Shown: one piece after another, positions 26,055-34,353 of the stretch
Layout of the letters: each line of letters begins with the position of its first letter
Numbering within the stretch: the stretch's first letter is position 1
Origin: Roseomonas sp.
GTDB taxonomy: Bacteria > Pseudomonadota > Alphaproteobacteria > Acetobacterales > Acetobacteraceae
Assembly: GCA_031180725.1 (NCBI GenBank)
Contig: JAPSLO010000011.1
Span: 187,139 to 251,138 of the forward strand
Length of the DNA: 64,000 nt
Direction: 5' to 3'
Position numbers and translations under genes: made by a program
The notes under the pieces: generated by a model
What the model was told of the DNA's origin: nothing
What the model saw: only the letters and a program-made list of their open reading frames with translations
Databases searched by the model: none

Positions 26055-27095
26055 TCAGCCCGCCAGTTCGCGGCGAACGATCGCAGCGCCATCGGCCAGG
26101 GCTTTGAGCTTCCCGAAGGCGCGCTCGCGCGGCATGTATTTCATGCCGCAATCGGGGGCAGGCACCAGTCGCTCCGCCGGCAGGTATTTCAGCCCGGCGC
26201 GGATGCGCGCGGCGACAGTCTCGGCGGTTTCCACCTCCGGCGTGCCAAGGTCGAGCACGCCCAGCATGATCGTCTTGTTCGACAGATCCTTCAGGATGCC
26301 GAGGTCAAGCTTCGGCTGGGCGGCCTCGATCGAGATCTGGTCGGCGATGCTGTCGGCAAGCTGCGGCAGGAAGGAGTAGCCGGAGGGCTTCTCCGTCACG
26401 ATCGCCGCGTAGCCGAAACACAGATGCACGATGGTCGGGCCGGGCACGCCCTGCAGGGCGCGGTTGATCGCCTTCACGCCATAGCGCTTGGCCTGTTCCG
26501 GCCGCGCCTGCAGCCAGGGCTCGTCGAGCTGGATGATGTCGGCGCCCGCGGCCTTGAGGTCGCGCGCTTCCTCGGCCACCGCTTCGGCATAGGCCATGGC
26601 GACGGCTTCCTCGTCGCCATAGTGCTCGTCCTTCGCCTGCATGGCGAGCGTGAAGGGGCCGGGCAGGGTGATCTTCACCTGGCGGTCGGTATTGGCGCGC
26701 AGGAAGCGGATGTCGCGCACCTCCACAGGCTCGCGCCGGCGGATCGGGCCGACGATGCGGGGCACCATGGTCATTTTGCCGGCGCGGCCCATCACCTCGG
26801 CGGGCGTGTCCACATCCACGCCATCGAGTGCCAGGGCGAAGCGGTTGGAGTAGCTCTCCCGCCGCATCTCGCCATCGGTGATGATGTCGATGCCGGCGCG
26901 CTCCATGTCGCGGATGGCGATCAGCGTCGCGTCGTCCTGCGCCTGTTCCAGCGCATCCTCCGGCACACGCCAGATCTGCTTCATGCGCACGCGCGGCACC
27001 ACATTCTTGGCCAGCACGGCGCGGTCCACCAGCCAGTCGGGCTGCGGGTAGCTGCCGACGACGGTGGTCGGCAGCAGGTGCGGTGTGGCGGGCAT
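26055..27095 (-). CDS. MetE C-terminal-domain-like methyltransferase
   Basis: A 346-aa protein matching only the catalytic C-terminal barrel of cobalamin-independent methionine synthase. The zinc ligands are all present: His224 and Cys226 (VHLCFGYA), Glu257 (SIEAAQ) and Cys316 (PAPDCGMKYM). VVGSYPQPDWL opens the barrel. It lacks the N-terminal folate-binding half, so it may use another methyl donor or cleave a C-S or C-O bond, as epoxyalkane:CoM-transferase-like relatives do. It lies 34 bp after the GntR gene on the same strand. Confidence 0.8.
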   Translation of the reverse strand: MPATPHLLPTTVVGSYPQPDWLVDRAVLAKNVVPRVRMKQIWRVPEDALEQAQDDATLIAIRDMERAGIDIITDGEMRRESYSNRFALALDGVDVDTPAEVMGRAGKMTMVPRIVGPIRRREPVEVRDIRFLRANTDRQVKITLPGPFTLAMQAKDEHYGDEEAVAMAYAEAVAEEARDLKAAGADIIQLDEPWLQARPEQAKRYGVKAINRALQGVPGPTIVHLCFGYAAIVTEKPSGYSFLPQLADSIADQISIEAAQPKLDLGILKDLSNKTIMLGVLDLGTPEVETAETVAARIRAGLKYLPAERLVPAPDCGMKYMPRERAFGKLKALADGAAIVRRELAG

Positions 27096-27129
27096 GGCGT
27101 TTCCTCCTGTGATTGTTCAGCGCAGCTGT

Positions 27130-27873
27130 TCAGTCCGCGGCTGGCGCGGTGCGACGCCGACCATTGGCAGAAGCGGCCGCGCGGCGTTCCAGCGCCACGC
27201 GGACGAAGCTGCCGGTGCTTTCCAGGTGCCGGGCAAGCAAGGCCGAGGCGCGATCGGCGTCGCGGTCCAACGCGGCCTCGGCAATGGCGGCATGTTCGGC
27301 CGCAACATCGCGCCCGGGATAGGCGATGGCATTGGCCAGCGCGCGGTAGCGGTCGGCCTGTTCGCGCAGGCGCTCGCAGAATGCCAGTAGCGGCGGCGCA
27401 TCGCAGGCCGCGAGGAGCGCATGGTGGAAGGCCCGGTGCGCGGCCTCCCACGCAGGGTTGCTGACGAAGCGCCCGGCGTCCAGCGAGCGCGGCAGCCTGG
27501 CCAGGCGTCGTTCGGTGGCGGCCACCTGATCCTCCCATGCCGCGTCGCCACGGGCGATGGATTCGCGCAGTGCCAGGGCTTCCACCAGGCAGCGGCTGCG
27601 GATCAGGCTGGCGAAGCCCTCGGGGTCGGCATCCGCCACGCGGAATCCCCGCTGCTCGATCCGGCGGGCGAGGCCTTCGGCGGCAAGCTGGGAAAGCGCT
27701 TCGCGCAGCGGGGCCGGGCCGGCGCCGTAATCCTGCGCCAGCTGCTGCACCTTCAGCCGCAGCCCAGGCGCCAGCCGGCCTTCCAGGATGTCCGCGCGCA
27801 GGCGGCGGTACACGGCCGTGGCCTGGGTATCGGGGGACCCGCTGCGGTCGCTGGATTCGGCCGTCACGCTCAT
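27130..27873 (-). CDS. GntR family regulator with FCD domain
   Basis: A 247-aa regulator. The winged HTH spans about residues 18-85 (AVYRRLRADILEGRLAPG, then LREALSQLAAEGL). The helical FCD ligand domain follows, with its metal-site histidines likely in AHRAFHHALLAA. It is divergent from the FAH-dioxygenase operon, with a 103-bp spacer carrying a good promoter, and precedes the MetE-like gene. It is likely to repress one or both until a pathway acid binds. Confidence 0.85.
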   Translation of the reverse strand: MSVTAESSDRSGSPDTQATAVYRRLRADILEGRLAPGLRLKVQQLAQDYGAGPAPLREALSQLAAEGLARRIEQRGFRVADADPEGFASLIRSRCLVEALALRESIARGDAAWEDQVAATERRLARLPRSLDAGRFVSNPAWEAAHRAFHHALLAACDAPPLLAFCERLREQADRYRALANAIAYPGRDVAAEHAAIAEAALDRDADRASALLARHLESTGSFVRVALERRAAASANGRRRTAPAAD

Positions 27874-27928
27874 CTCGGCCTCGCAGCATGACGAAGGGAA
27901 GGCTGCACGACAAGAGCGACAAAACGCA

Positions 27929-27957
27929 TTGACAGCGCATTTTTATCGAGAAAATAT
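27929..27957 (+). promoter_or_regulatory. Sigma-70-like promoter for the FAH-dioxygenase operon
   Basis: A consensus TTGACA box at 27929-27934 is followed after 17 bases by AAATAT (27952-27957), 19 bases before the ATG. This AT-rich island stands out from the GC-rich surroundings. An AGGAGGA ribosome site follows. The -10 to start distance is short, so the mRNA leader would be brief. Confidence 0.5.
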
Positions 27958-27976
27958 CGGGGCAGGAGGAGAATCC

Positions 27977-28834
27977 ATGCGCCTGCTTTCGTTCCAGGAC
28001 GGCGACCGCGTCGCCCTTGGCCTGCGTCTCGGTTCGGAGGTGGTGGATCTCTCCACGCTGGGGGCGGATGTGCCGCCGGAGATGCCGGCGCTGCTGGCCA
28101 AGGGGCCGGAGTATCTCGCCAGGCTCGCTGATCGCGCGAAGGACGCGCCGCGCCGGCCGCTGGCGGGGCTGACGCTGCTGCCGCCGGTGCCGGTGCCCCC
28201 GAAGATCATCTGCATCGGGCTGAACTACGCGCTGCATGCGAAGGAAGGCGGCAACCCGATCCCTGACTACCCGGCGCTGTTCCTGCGCGGGGCGCATTCG
28301 CTGGTGGCCCCGAACGCCGCCATGTGGCGGCCGCGGGCCAGCCAGAAGCTGGACTGGGAAGCGGAGCTGGCCATCGTCATCGGGCGGCGCGCGCGGCATG
28401 TGAAGGAAACCGACGCGCTGGCCTATGTCGGCGGCTATGCCTGCTTCAACGAGGGCAGCGTCCGCGACTTCCAGCGCAAATCCACGCAATGGACGGTGGG
28501 CAAGAACTTCGATCGCACCGGCGCCTTCGGGCCGGAGATCGTGACTCCGGAGGAACTGCCGCCCGGCGCCGACAACCTGCGCATCATGACGCGGGTGAAT
28601 GGCGAGACGATGCAGGACAGCACGACGGGCGACATGATCTTCAAGGTCGCTCGAATCATCGAGATCCTGTCGGAGGCGATGACGCTGGAGCCGGGCGACG
28701 TGATCGCCACCGGCACGCCCTCCGGTGTCGGCTATGCGCGCAAGCCGCCGCGCTTCCTGGTGCCGGGGGACGTGGTGGAGGTGGAGATCGAGGGCATCGG
28801 CGTGCTGCGCAACACGGTCGAGGACGAGGGCTGA
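27977..28834 (+). CDS. Fumarylacetoacetate hydrolase family protein
   Basis: A 285-aa FAH-superfamily enzyme, the family of 2-hydroxyhepta-2,4-diene-1,7-dioate isomerases, acylpyruvases and oxaloacetate decarboxylases. The catalytic domain starts near residue 75 (KIICIGLNYALHAKE). Metal ligands Glu128 and Glu130 are in DWEAELAIVIG. The usual third ligand in the ND-x-SxRD motif reads FNEGSVRD, giving Glu159 instead of Asp. AGGAGGA precedes the ATG. It is the first gene of an operon with a deacetylase, two Bug proteins and an intradiol dioxygenase, which fits aromatic ring-cleavage product degradation. Confidence 0.83.
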   Translation: MRLLSFQDGDRVALGLRLGSEVVDLSTLGADVPPEMPALLAKGPEYLARLADRAKDAPRRPLAGLTLLPPVPVPPKIICIGLNYALHAKEGGNPIPDYPALFLRGAHSLVAPNAAMWRPRASQKLDWEAELAIVIGRRARHVKETDALAYVGGYACFNEGSVRDFQRKSTQWTVGKNFDRTGAFGPEIVTPEELPPGADNLRIMTRVNGETMQDSTTGDMIFKVARIIEILSEAMTLEPGDVIATGTPSGVGYARKPPRFLVPGDVVEVEIEGIGVLRNTVEDEG

Positions 28835-28844
28835 GACGCGCGCC

Positions 28845-29519
28845 ATGGCCGGTCCCGAAGTCACGTTGAGCTTCGACAACGGTCCGGAACCGGAGATCAC
28901 CCCCTTCGTCCTGGATGTGCTGCGCCAGCGTGGGCTGAAGGCCACCTTCTTCGTCATCGGCCGCAAGCTGGCCGACGCGGCGCAGCGCAGACTGGCTGAA
29001 CGGGCCCATGCCGAGGGCCACTGGATCGGCAATCATAGTTGGAGTCACGCCGGCCCGCTGGGCGAGCGGCGGGATGCGGGCCATGCCGCGGCCGAGCTAG
29101 GCCGTACCCAGGCGGAACTCGGCACGCTGACGCATTCCGACCGGCTGTTCCGGCCGGTGGGCGGGGGGGGCAGGCTGGGCCCGCATCTGCTGAGCGCCGA
29201 GGCGCGCGACTTCTGCGCGGCCGCGGGGCTGACGGTTGTCACCTGGTCCGCGGTGCCGGGCGACTGGCACGACGCCGATGGCTGGCCGGACCGCGCCTTC
29301 GCGCAATGCATGGCGCAGATGCGGCCGGTGCTGGTACTGCACGACCTGCCGGGCGGCGCGATGCGCCATCTGGACCGCTTCCTGGGCGCCCTGGCCGATG
29401 CCGGCGCCAGCTTCCGTCAGGACTTCCCGGATGAGGTGCTGCTCATGCGCCGCGGCCTGCCCTGCGCGGGACTCGACAGCTTCGTGACGCCACCGGAGAT
29501 GCAGGGAGAGGCGGCATGA
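28845..29519 (+). CDS. NodB-like polysaccharide deacetylase family protein
   Basis: A 224-aa single-domain carbohydrate esterase 4-like protein. Motif 1 reads SFDNGPE where deacetylases have TFDDGP, so the metal-binding second Asp is Asn. Motif 2, NHSWSH, keeps both histidines. Motif 3, FRPVGGGG, and the final VLVLHD are recognisable. There is no signal peptide, so it is probably cytosolic and acts on a small amide or ester rather than a polymer. It begins ten bases after the FAH gene and overlaps the Bug gene by ATGA. Confidence 0.75.
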   Translation: MAGPEVTLSFDNGPEPEITPFVLDVLRQRGLKATFFVIGRKLADAAQRRLAERAHAEGHWIGNHSWSHAGPLGERRDAGHAAAELGRTQAELGTLTHSDRLFRPVGGGGRLGPHLLSAEARDFCAAAGLTVVTWSAVPGDWHDADGWPDRAFAQCMAQMRPVLVLHDLPGGAMRHLDRFLGALADAGASFRQDFPDEVLLMRRGLPCAGLDSFVTPPEMQGEAA

Positions 29520-30502
29520 TCCGCACCCGTTTCACGCGCCGCGCATTGCCCGTGCTGGCGCTGCTGCCAGCTTTGCTGCCGACCGGGGCGCGCCCTGCCG
29601 CAGCGCAGGCCTGGCCGACGCGGTCGCTGCGCCTGGTCGTGCCCTTCGCGGCCGGCACCACGACCGACATCTTCGGCCGCGCCATCGGCAACCACCTGTC
29701 CACGGCGCTAGGCCAGCCGGTGGTGGTGGACAATCGCAGCGGCGCCGGCGGGAATATCGGTGTGGCCGCGGCCGCGCGCGAAAGGCCGGATGGCTACACA
29801 ATGGTGCTGGGCACCAGCGGCACGCATGGCGTGAATGCCAGCCTCTATGCCGATCCTGGCTACGACCCGGTGAAGGATTTCACGCCGGTGGTGGGCTTCG
29901 TCACCGCACCGGTGGTGCTGGCGGTGCGGCCCGAACTCGGCGCGCGCGACTTCGCCGGGCTGCTGGAGATCGCGAAACGCCGGCCGCTGACCTTCGCCTC
30001 GGCCGGCAACGGCACGACGGGCCACCTCTCCCAGGCGCTGCTGGACCTTCGGGCGGGAACGCGCACGGTGCATGTGCCCTATCGCAGCGGCGCGCAGGCG
30101 GTGACGGACCTGCTCTCCGGCCAGGTGGATGCGATGTACTACCACTACCTGCCGCTTGCCGGGCATGTGCAGGAAGGGAAGCTGATGGTGCTGGGCACCA
30201 CCGCGCCGGTTCGCACGCCCAACCTGCCGAACCTGCCCACCATGCTGGAACTCGGCCTGCGCGACTTCGTGGTGGAAGGCTGGTGGGCCATCTACCTGCC
30301 CGCCGGCGCACCGCGGCCGGTGGTTGATCGGTTGAATCAGGCGGTGAATGCCTGGCTCCGCCTGCCCGAGGCGCTGGAGATGCTGCGCAGCCAGGGCGTG
30401 CAGCCGGTGGGCGGCACGCCCGAGGAACTGGCTGCCCGCACCGCCGCCGAAGTCGCCAAGTGGCGCGACGTAATCCGTGAGGCACGGATCGAACCAGGCT
30501 GA
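29516..30502 (+). CDS. Bug-type TTT substrate-binding protein
   Basis: A 328-aa periplasmic protein with a cleavable N-terminus (RRALPVLALLPALLP, then ARPAAAQA). The mature start WPTRSLRLVVPFAAGTTTD is the carboxylate-binding beta-strand/loop of Bug proteins, followed by VVVDNRSGAGGNIG and VPYRSGAQAVTDLLSGQVD. Bug proteins deliver carboxylates to the TctAB membrane pair. Neither membrane gene is in the window. The ATGA overlap with the deacetylase makes it an integral operon member. Confidence 0.88.
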   Translation: MIRTRFTRRALPVLALLPALLPTGARPAAAQAWPTRSLRLVVPFAAGTTTDIFGRAIGNHLSTALGQPVVVDNRSGAGGNIGVAAAARERPDGYTMVLGTSGTHGVNASLYADPGYDPVKDFTPVVGFVTAPVVLAVRPELGARDFAGLLEIAKRRPLTFASAGNGTTGHLSQALLDLRAGTRTVHVPYRSGAQAVTDLLSGQVDAMYYHYLPLAGHVQEGKLMVLGTTAPVRTPNLPNLPTMLELGLRDFVVEGWWAIYLPAGAPRPVVDRLNQAVNAWLRLPEALEMLRSQGVQPVGGTPEELAARTAAEVAKWRDVIREARIEPG

Positions 30503-30617
30503 GCGAGGGGACCAGCCCCGAGGGCTTCCCCCGGGGCACTTGCTTGCGCCGGCACGCCGCGCCAAGGCTGCCGGCCACCAACACCGCACCGCCACTGCAG
30601 GCGGGAAGGAGGACGAC

Positions 30618-31523
30618 GTGCAGGACCTTGACGTCAGCACCATCACCGACGCCGTCATCGAGCAGATGGCGACTACCCCCGATCCCCGCCTGAAGGAGAT
30701 CATGGAAGCCGCCGTGCGGCACCTGCATGCTTTCGCCCGCGAGGTGAACCTGACGCCCGACGAATGGCTGAAGGGCATCGCCTTCCTCACCGCCGTCGGC
30801 CAGGCCTGCACGCCCTATCGTCAGGAGTTCATCCTGTTGTCGGACGTCATCGGCCTCTCCCGCCTGGTGAATGTGATGCATGACACCAAGGGGCGGGAGG
30901 CCGCGGGCACCGAGACCAGTCTGCTCGGCCCCTTCTTCCGCGAGGGCGCGCCGAAGATCGAACCGGGCGAAAGCCTGGCGCGCATGGCGCAGGGGCCGGA
31001 GATCGTCATCTTCGGCCGCGTCACCGATGCCCAGGGCAAGGGCGTGCCGCATGCCGTGATGGACGTGTGGCAGACAGATGCCGAGGGTCTGTACGACCTG
31101 CAGGCGCATGATCCTTCGGAAATGGACATGCGTGGCCAGCTGCGTTGCGACGCGGAGGGACGCTTCCATTTCCGCACCGTCCGGCCGCTCGGCTATTCCA
31201 TCCCGATGGACGGGCCGGTGGGCGAGCTCGTGCGCCGCCAGAACCGCCACGGCTACCGCCCTGCCCATATCCATATCCTGGTTGCCGCGCCCGGCTTCCG
31301 GGATCTGGTGACGGCGCTCTATTTCGCCGACGACGAGCATGTGGACAGCGACACGGTATTCGGCGTTTCGAAGTCGCTGGTGATTTCGCCGCGCACCGAT
31401 CTGCCTGATGCGCCGGTGCCGGGCATCCCCAGCATCCGCTACGACTTCACCCTGTCGCGCGACACCGATGGCGCGGGTGGCCGCGTCGGCTCCGACCCGT
31501 CGAAGCTGATGCCCGCCGGCTGA
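30618..31523 (+). CDS. Intradiol ring-cleavage dioxygenase (hydroxyquinol/catechol 1,2-type)
   Basis: A 301-aa iron(III) dioxygenase starting at GTG 30618 behind AAGGAGGA. The N-terminal helical dimerisation domain (residues 1-100) is the catechol/hydroxyquinol 1,2-dioxygenase type. The iron ligands are Tyr159 (GLYDLQ), Tyr193 (LGYSIP), His217 and His219 (RPAHIHI). It opens a catechol or hydroxyquinol ring to a muconate or maleylacetate-type acid. The FAH enzyme and two Bug proteins in the operon fit uptake and degradation of an aromatic acid. Confidence 0.87.
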   Translation: MQDLDVSTITDAVIEQMATTPDPRLKEIMEAAVRHLHAFAREVNLTPDEWLKGIAFLTAVGQACTPYRQEFILLSDVIGLSRLVNVMHDTKGREAAGTETSLLGPFFREGAPKIEPGESLARMAQGPEIVIFGRVTDAQGKGVPHAVMDVWQTDAEGLYDLQAHDPSEMDMRGQLRCDAEGRFHFRTVRPLGYSIPMDGPVGELVRRQNRHGYRPAHIHILVAAPGFRDLVTALYFADDEHVDSDTVFGVSKSLVISPRTDLPDAPVPGIPSIRYDFTLSRDTDGAGGRVGSDPSKLMPAG

Positions 31524-31554
31524 TCCGCCGGGCCTGAGTGGGAGGACCACAAGA

Positions 31555-32514
31555 ATGATTTCGCGACGCCTTCTGGCGGCGGCTGCGGCTGCCTTCAGCC
31601 TGGTGCTGCCCTTTGCGGGCCAAGCCCAGGAAGCCTATCCGACCCGGCCGGTGCAGATCGTGCTGCCTTACCCGCCGGGCAATGCCATCGACCTGCTGGT
31701 GCGGGTGCTGGCCACCAACATGCAGCCGCAGATGGGCCAGACGGTGGTGGTGCTGAACCGCGATGGCGCGGCCGGCGCAGTCGGGTCCGCCTTCGTCGCG
31801 CGCGCACCGGCGGATGGCTATACGCTGCTCTTCGTGCCGGCGCTGGTTGCTTCCGTGCTGCCGGTGACGCAACCCTCCTCCGGGCTGCAGGTCAATTCCT
31901 TCCGGCCGATCTGCCAGGTGTTCAGCAATTCCATGGCGCTGGTGGTGAAGCCGGACAGCCCGATCCGCAGCCTGCGCGACCTGCAGGCGGCGGCGCGCGC
32001 CAATCCGGGGCGCATCACCTATGGCACGCTGGGCGTCACCTCCATCCCGCATCTGGCAATGGTGCAATGGCTGCAGGCCGCGGGTGTGGAGGTGGAGCAT
32101 GTGCCCTTCCGCGCCGACGGTACGGTGATGACGGAAGTGCTGGCCGGACGCATCGATGTCGGCTCCATCGTGCTGGGCTCCGCCGCGGGGCGGAACGACA
32201 TCCGCGTGCTGGCGGTGTTCGACAATCAGCGCCACCCCGACTGGCCGGATGCGCCCACGGCGGTGGAGCAGGGCTTCGAGGTCTCGCCAGCCAGCTTCGG
32301 CGGGCTGTTCGCGCCCGCCAATACGCCGGAGGACCGCATTGCGAAGATCGAGGCCGCCTGCGCCGTGGCGGCGCAGTCCGACGCCTATCGCGCCGCGGCG
32401 CGCACCGGATCCCAGCCCAGCAACTACTTCCTGAACCGCGCGGATTTCACCCGACGTCTGCAGCAGGATGTGGAGCAGAAGGCGGGCATCCTGCGCACCA
32501 TCCAGTTGAACTGA
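31555..32514 (+). CDS. Bug-type TTT substrate-binding protein
   Basis: A 319-aa periplasmic binding protein. The signal peptide ends near FAGQAQE. The mature part opens YPTRPVQIVLPYPPGNAID, then VVVLNRDGAAGAVGS, and has the usual VEHVPFRADGTVM hinge. It is the second Bug in the dioxygenase operon and only distantly similar to the one at 29516, so the two may bind different acids. A strong hairpin follows the stop. Confidence 0.87.
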   Translation: MISRRLLAAAAAAFSLVLPFAGQAQEAYPTRPVQIVLPYPPGNAIDLLVRVLATNMQPQMGQTVVVLNRDGAAGAVGSAFVARAPADGYTLLFVPALVASVLPVTQPSSGLQVNSFRPICQVFSNSMALVVKPDSPIRSLRDLQAAARANPGRITYGTLGVTSIPHLAMVQWLQAAGVEVEHVPFRADGTVMTEVLAGRIDVGSIVLGSAAGRNDIRVLAVFDNQRHPDWPDAPTAVEQGFEVSPASFGGLFAPANTPEDRIAKIEAACAVAAQSDAYRAAARTGSQPSNYFLNRADFTRRLQQDVEQKAGILRTIQLN

Positions 32515-32521
32515 AACGCGA

Positions 32522-32550
32522 AAGGGGCCGGTGCGGCGCACCGGCCCCTT
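32522..32550. terminator. Bidirectional terminator hairpin
   Basis: A perfect 13-base stem, AAGGGGCCGGTGC / GCACCGGCCCCTT, with loop GGC starts seven bases after the Bug stop. It ends 28 bases before the 3' end of the convergent dehydratase gene. The A and T ends make it usable from both strands. Confidence 0.8.
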
Positions 32551-32577
32551 GCTCTGCCGGTCCGGACGCGCCGGCGC

Positions 32578-34323
32578 TCAGTAGATCACCGGCTCCGCCA
32601 CCGGGGCGCCGAAATCGGTGCGCAGGAAGTCGAAGTCGCAACCCTCATTCGCCTGCTGGATGTGCCGGGTGAAGGCCCAGCCATAGCCGCGCTCGAAGCG
32701 CGCCGGCGGCGGCACCCAGGCGGCACGACGGGCAGCCAGTTCTTCCTCCGACACGCGCATGTTGATGCTGCGTGCGGCGATGTCCACCTCCACGATGTCG
32801 CCGGTGCGCAGCAGCGCCAGCGGTCCGCCGATATAGCTTTCCGGCGCCACATGCAGCACGCAGGCGCCGTAGCTGGTGCCGGACATGCGGGCGTCGGAAA
32901 TGCGCAGCATGTCGCGGTAGCCCTGCTTCAGCAGCGCCTTCGGCATGGGCAGCATGCCCCATTCCGGCATGCCCGGGCCGCCCTGCGGCCCTGCATTGCG
33001 GAGCACCAGGACGCTGTCCGGGGTGAAGGGGTAGCTCTCATCGTCCACCGCCTTCTTCATGCTGGGATAGTCGTCGAAGACCACCGCCGGGCCGGCATGC
33101 TTCAGGAAGCGCTGCTCCATCGCCGCCGGCTTGATGACGCAGCCATCGGGCGCCAGGTTGCCCTTCAGCACCGCCAGTGAGCCTTCCCCATAGATCGGGT
33201 TCGACAGCGGGCGGATGACGTCCTCGTTGTAGACCTTGGCGTCCTCGATGTTCTCGCCCAGCGCCTTGCCGGAGACGGTGAGGCAGGACAGGTCGAGGTG
33301 CTGCTTCATCTGCATCATCAGCGCCCTGATGCCGCCGGCGTAGTAGAAATCCTCCATCAGATAGGTGGTGCCGGTCGGGCGGACATTGCCGATCACCGGC
33401 ACCTTCCGGCTGGCGCGCTCGAAATCATCCAGGCCGATATCGTGGCCGGCGCGGCGCGCCATGGCGATCAGGTGGATGATGGCATTGGTGGAACAGCCCA
33501 TTGCCATGGCCACGTTGATGGCGTTCAGGAAGGCTTGGCGCGTCTGGATCACGGAGGGCTTCAGGTCTTCCCAGACCATCTCCACGACCCGCCGCCCGCT
33601 TTCGGAACACAGGCGGATGTGGCTGGAATCGGCCGCGGGAATGGAGGATCCGCCGGGCAGCACCATGCCCACCGCTTCCGCAATGGCGGTCATGGTGCTG
33701 GCGGTGCCCATGGTCATGCAGGTGCCGTGGCTGCGGGCGATGCCCTGTTCGACGCCCAGCCAGTCCTTCTCGGTAATCTTCCCTGCGCGCAGCTCATCCC
33801 AGTATTTCCAGGAATCGGAGCCGGAGCCGAGCGTCTTGCCGCCCCAGTTGCCGCGCAGCATCGGGCCGGCGGGCACGAAGATGCAGGGCAGGTCCATGCT
33901 GGTGGCGCCCAGCATCAGGCCAGGCGTTGTCTTGTCGCAGCCGCCCAGCAGCACGGCGCCATCCACCGGATGGCTACGCAGCAGTTCCTCCGTCTCCATC
34001 GCCAGCATGTTGCGGTAGAGCATGGTGGTCGGCTTGACGAAACTCTCGCTGAGCGAGAGGGCCGGCAATTCCACCGGGAAGCCGCCAGCCATCAGGATGC
34101 CGCGCTTCACATCCTCCGCCCGTGCCCGGAGATGGGTGTGGCAGGGGTTGAGATCGGACCAGGTATTGATGATCGCAATCACTGGCCGGCCCTGCCACTC
34201 CTCGGGCGAGTAGCCCATCTGCATGGCGCGGGAGCGGTGACCGAAGCTGCGCAGGTCGGCAGGGCCGAACCAGCGGGCGGAACGGAGGTCGGCCGGGGTC
34301 TTTCGGCGCGGCAATTTGCTCAT
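32578..34323 (-). CDS. IlvD/Edd-family dehydratase, L-arabinonate dehydratase-like
   Basis: A 581-aa Fe-S dehydratase of sugar acids. GGCDKTTPG and SHGTCMTMGTAST supply cluster cysteines; AINTWSD-like IINTWSDLNPCHTHL near residue 50 is typical of the L-arabinonate/D-xylonate branch, not of IlvD. It would remove water from an aldonate to a 2-keto-3-deoxy acid in the cytosol. It lies 30 bp after a Bug gene on the same strand, so the sugar acid may be that protein's ligand. No aldolase or further dehydratase is adjacent. Confidence 0.85.
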   Translation of the reverse strand: MSKLPRRKTPADLRSARWFGPADLRSFGHRSRAMQMGYSPEEWQGRPVIAIINTWSDLNPCHTHLRARAEDVKRGILMAGGFPVELPALSLSESFVKPTTMLYRNMLAMETEELLRSHPVDGAVLLGGCDKTTPGLMLGATSMDLPCIFVPAGPMLRGNWGGKTLGSGSDSWKYWDELRAGKITEKDWLGVEQGIARSHGTCMTMGTASTMTAIAEAVGMVLPGGSSIPAADSSHIRLCSESGRRVVEMVWEDLKPSVIQTRQAFLNAINVAMAMGCSTNAIIHLIAMARRAGHDIGLDDFERASRKVPVIGNVRPTGTTYLMEDFYYAGGIRALMMQMKQHLDLSCLTVSGKALGENIEDAKVYNEDVIRPLSNPIYGEGSLAVLKGNLAPDGCVIKPAAMEQRFLKHAGPAVVFDDYPSMKKAVDDESYPFTPDSVLVLRNAGPQGGPGMPEWGMLPMPKALLKQGYRDMLRISDARMSGTSYGACVLHVAPESYIGGPLALLRTGDIVEVDIAARSINMRVSEEELAARRAAWVPPPARFERGYGWAFTRHIQQANEGCDFDFLRTDFGAPVAEPVIY

Positions 34324-34353
34324 GCTGGTGTGTCCGGGTTGCGTGTCGGGGGC

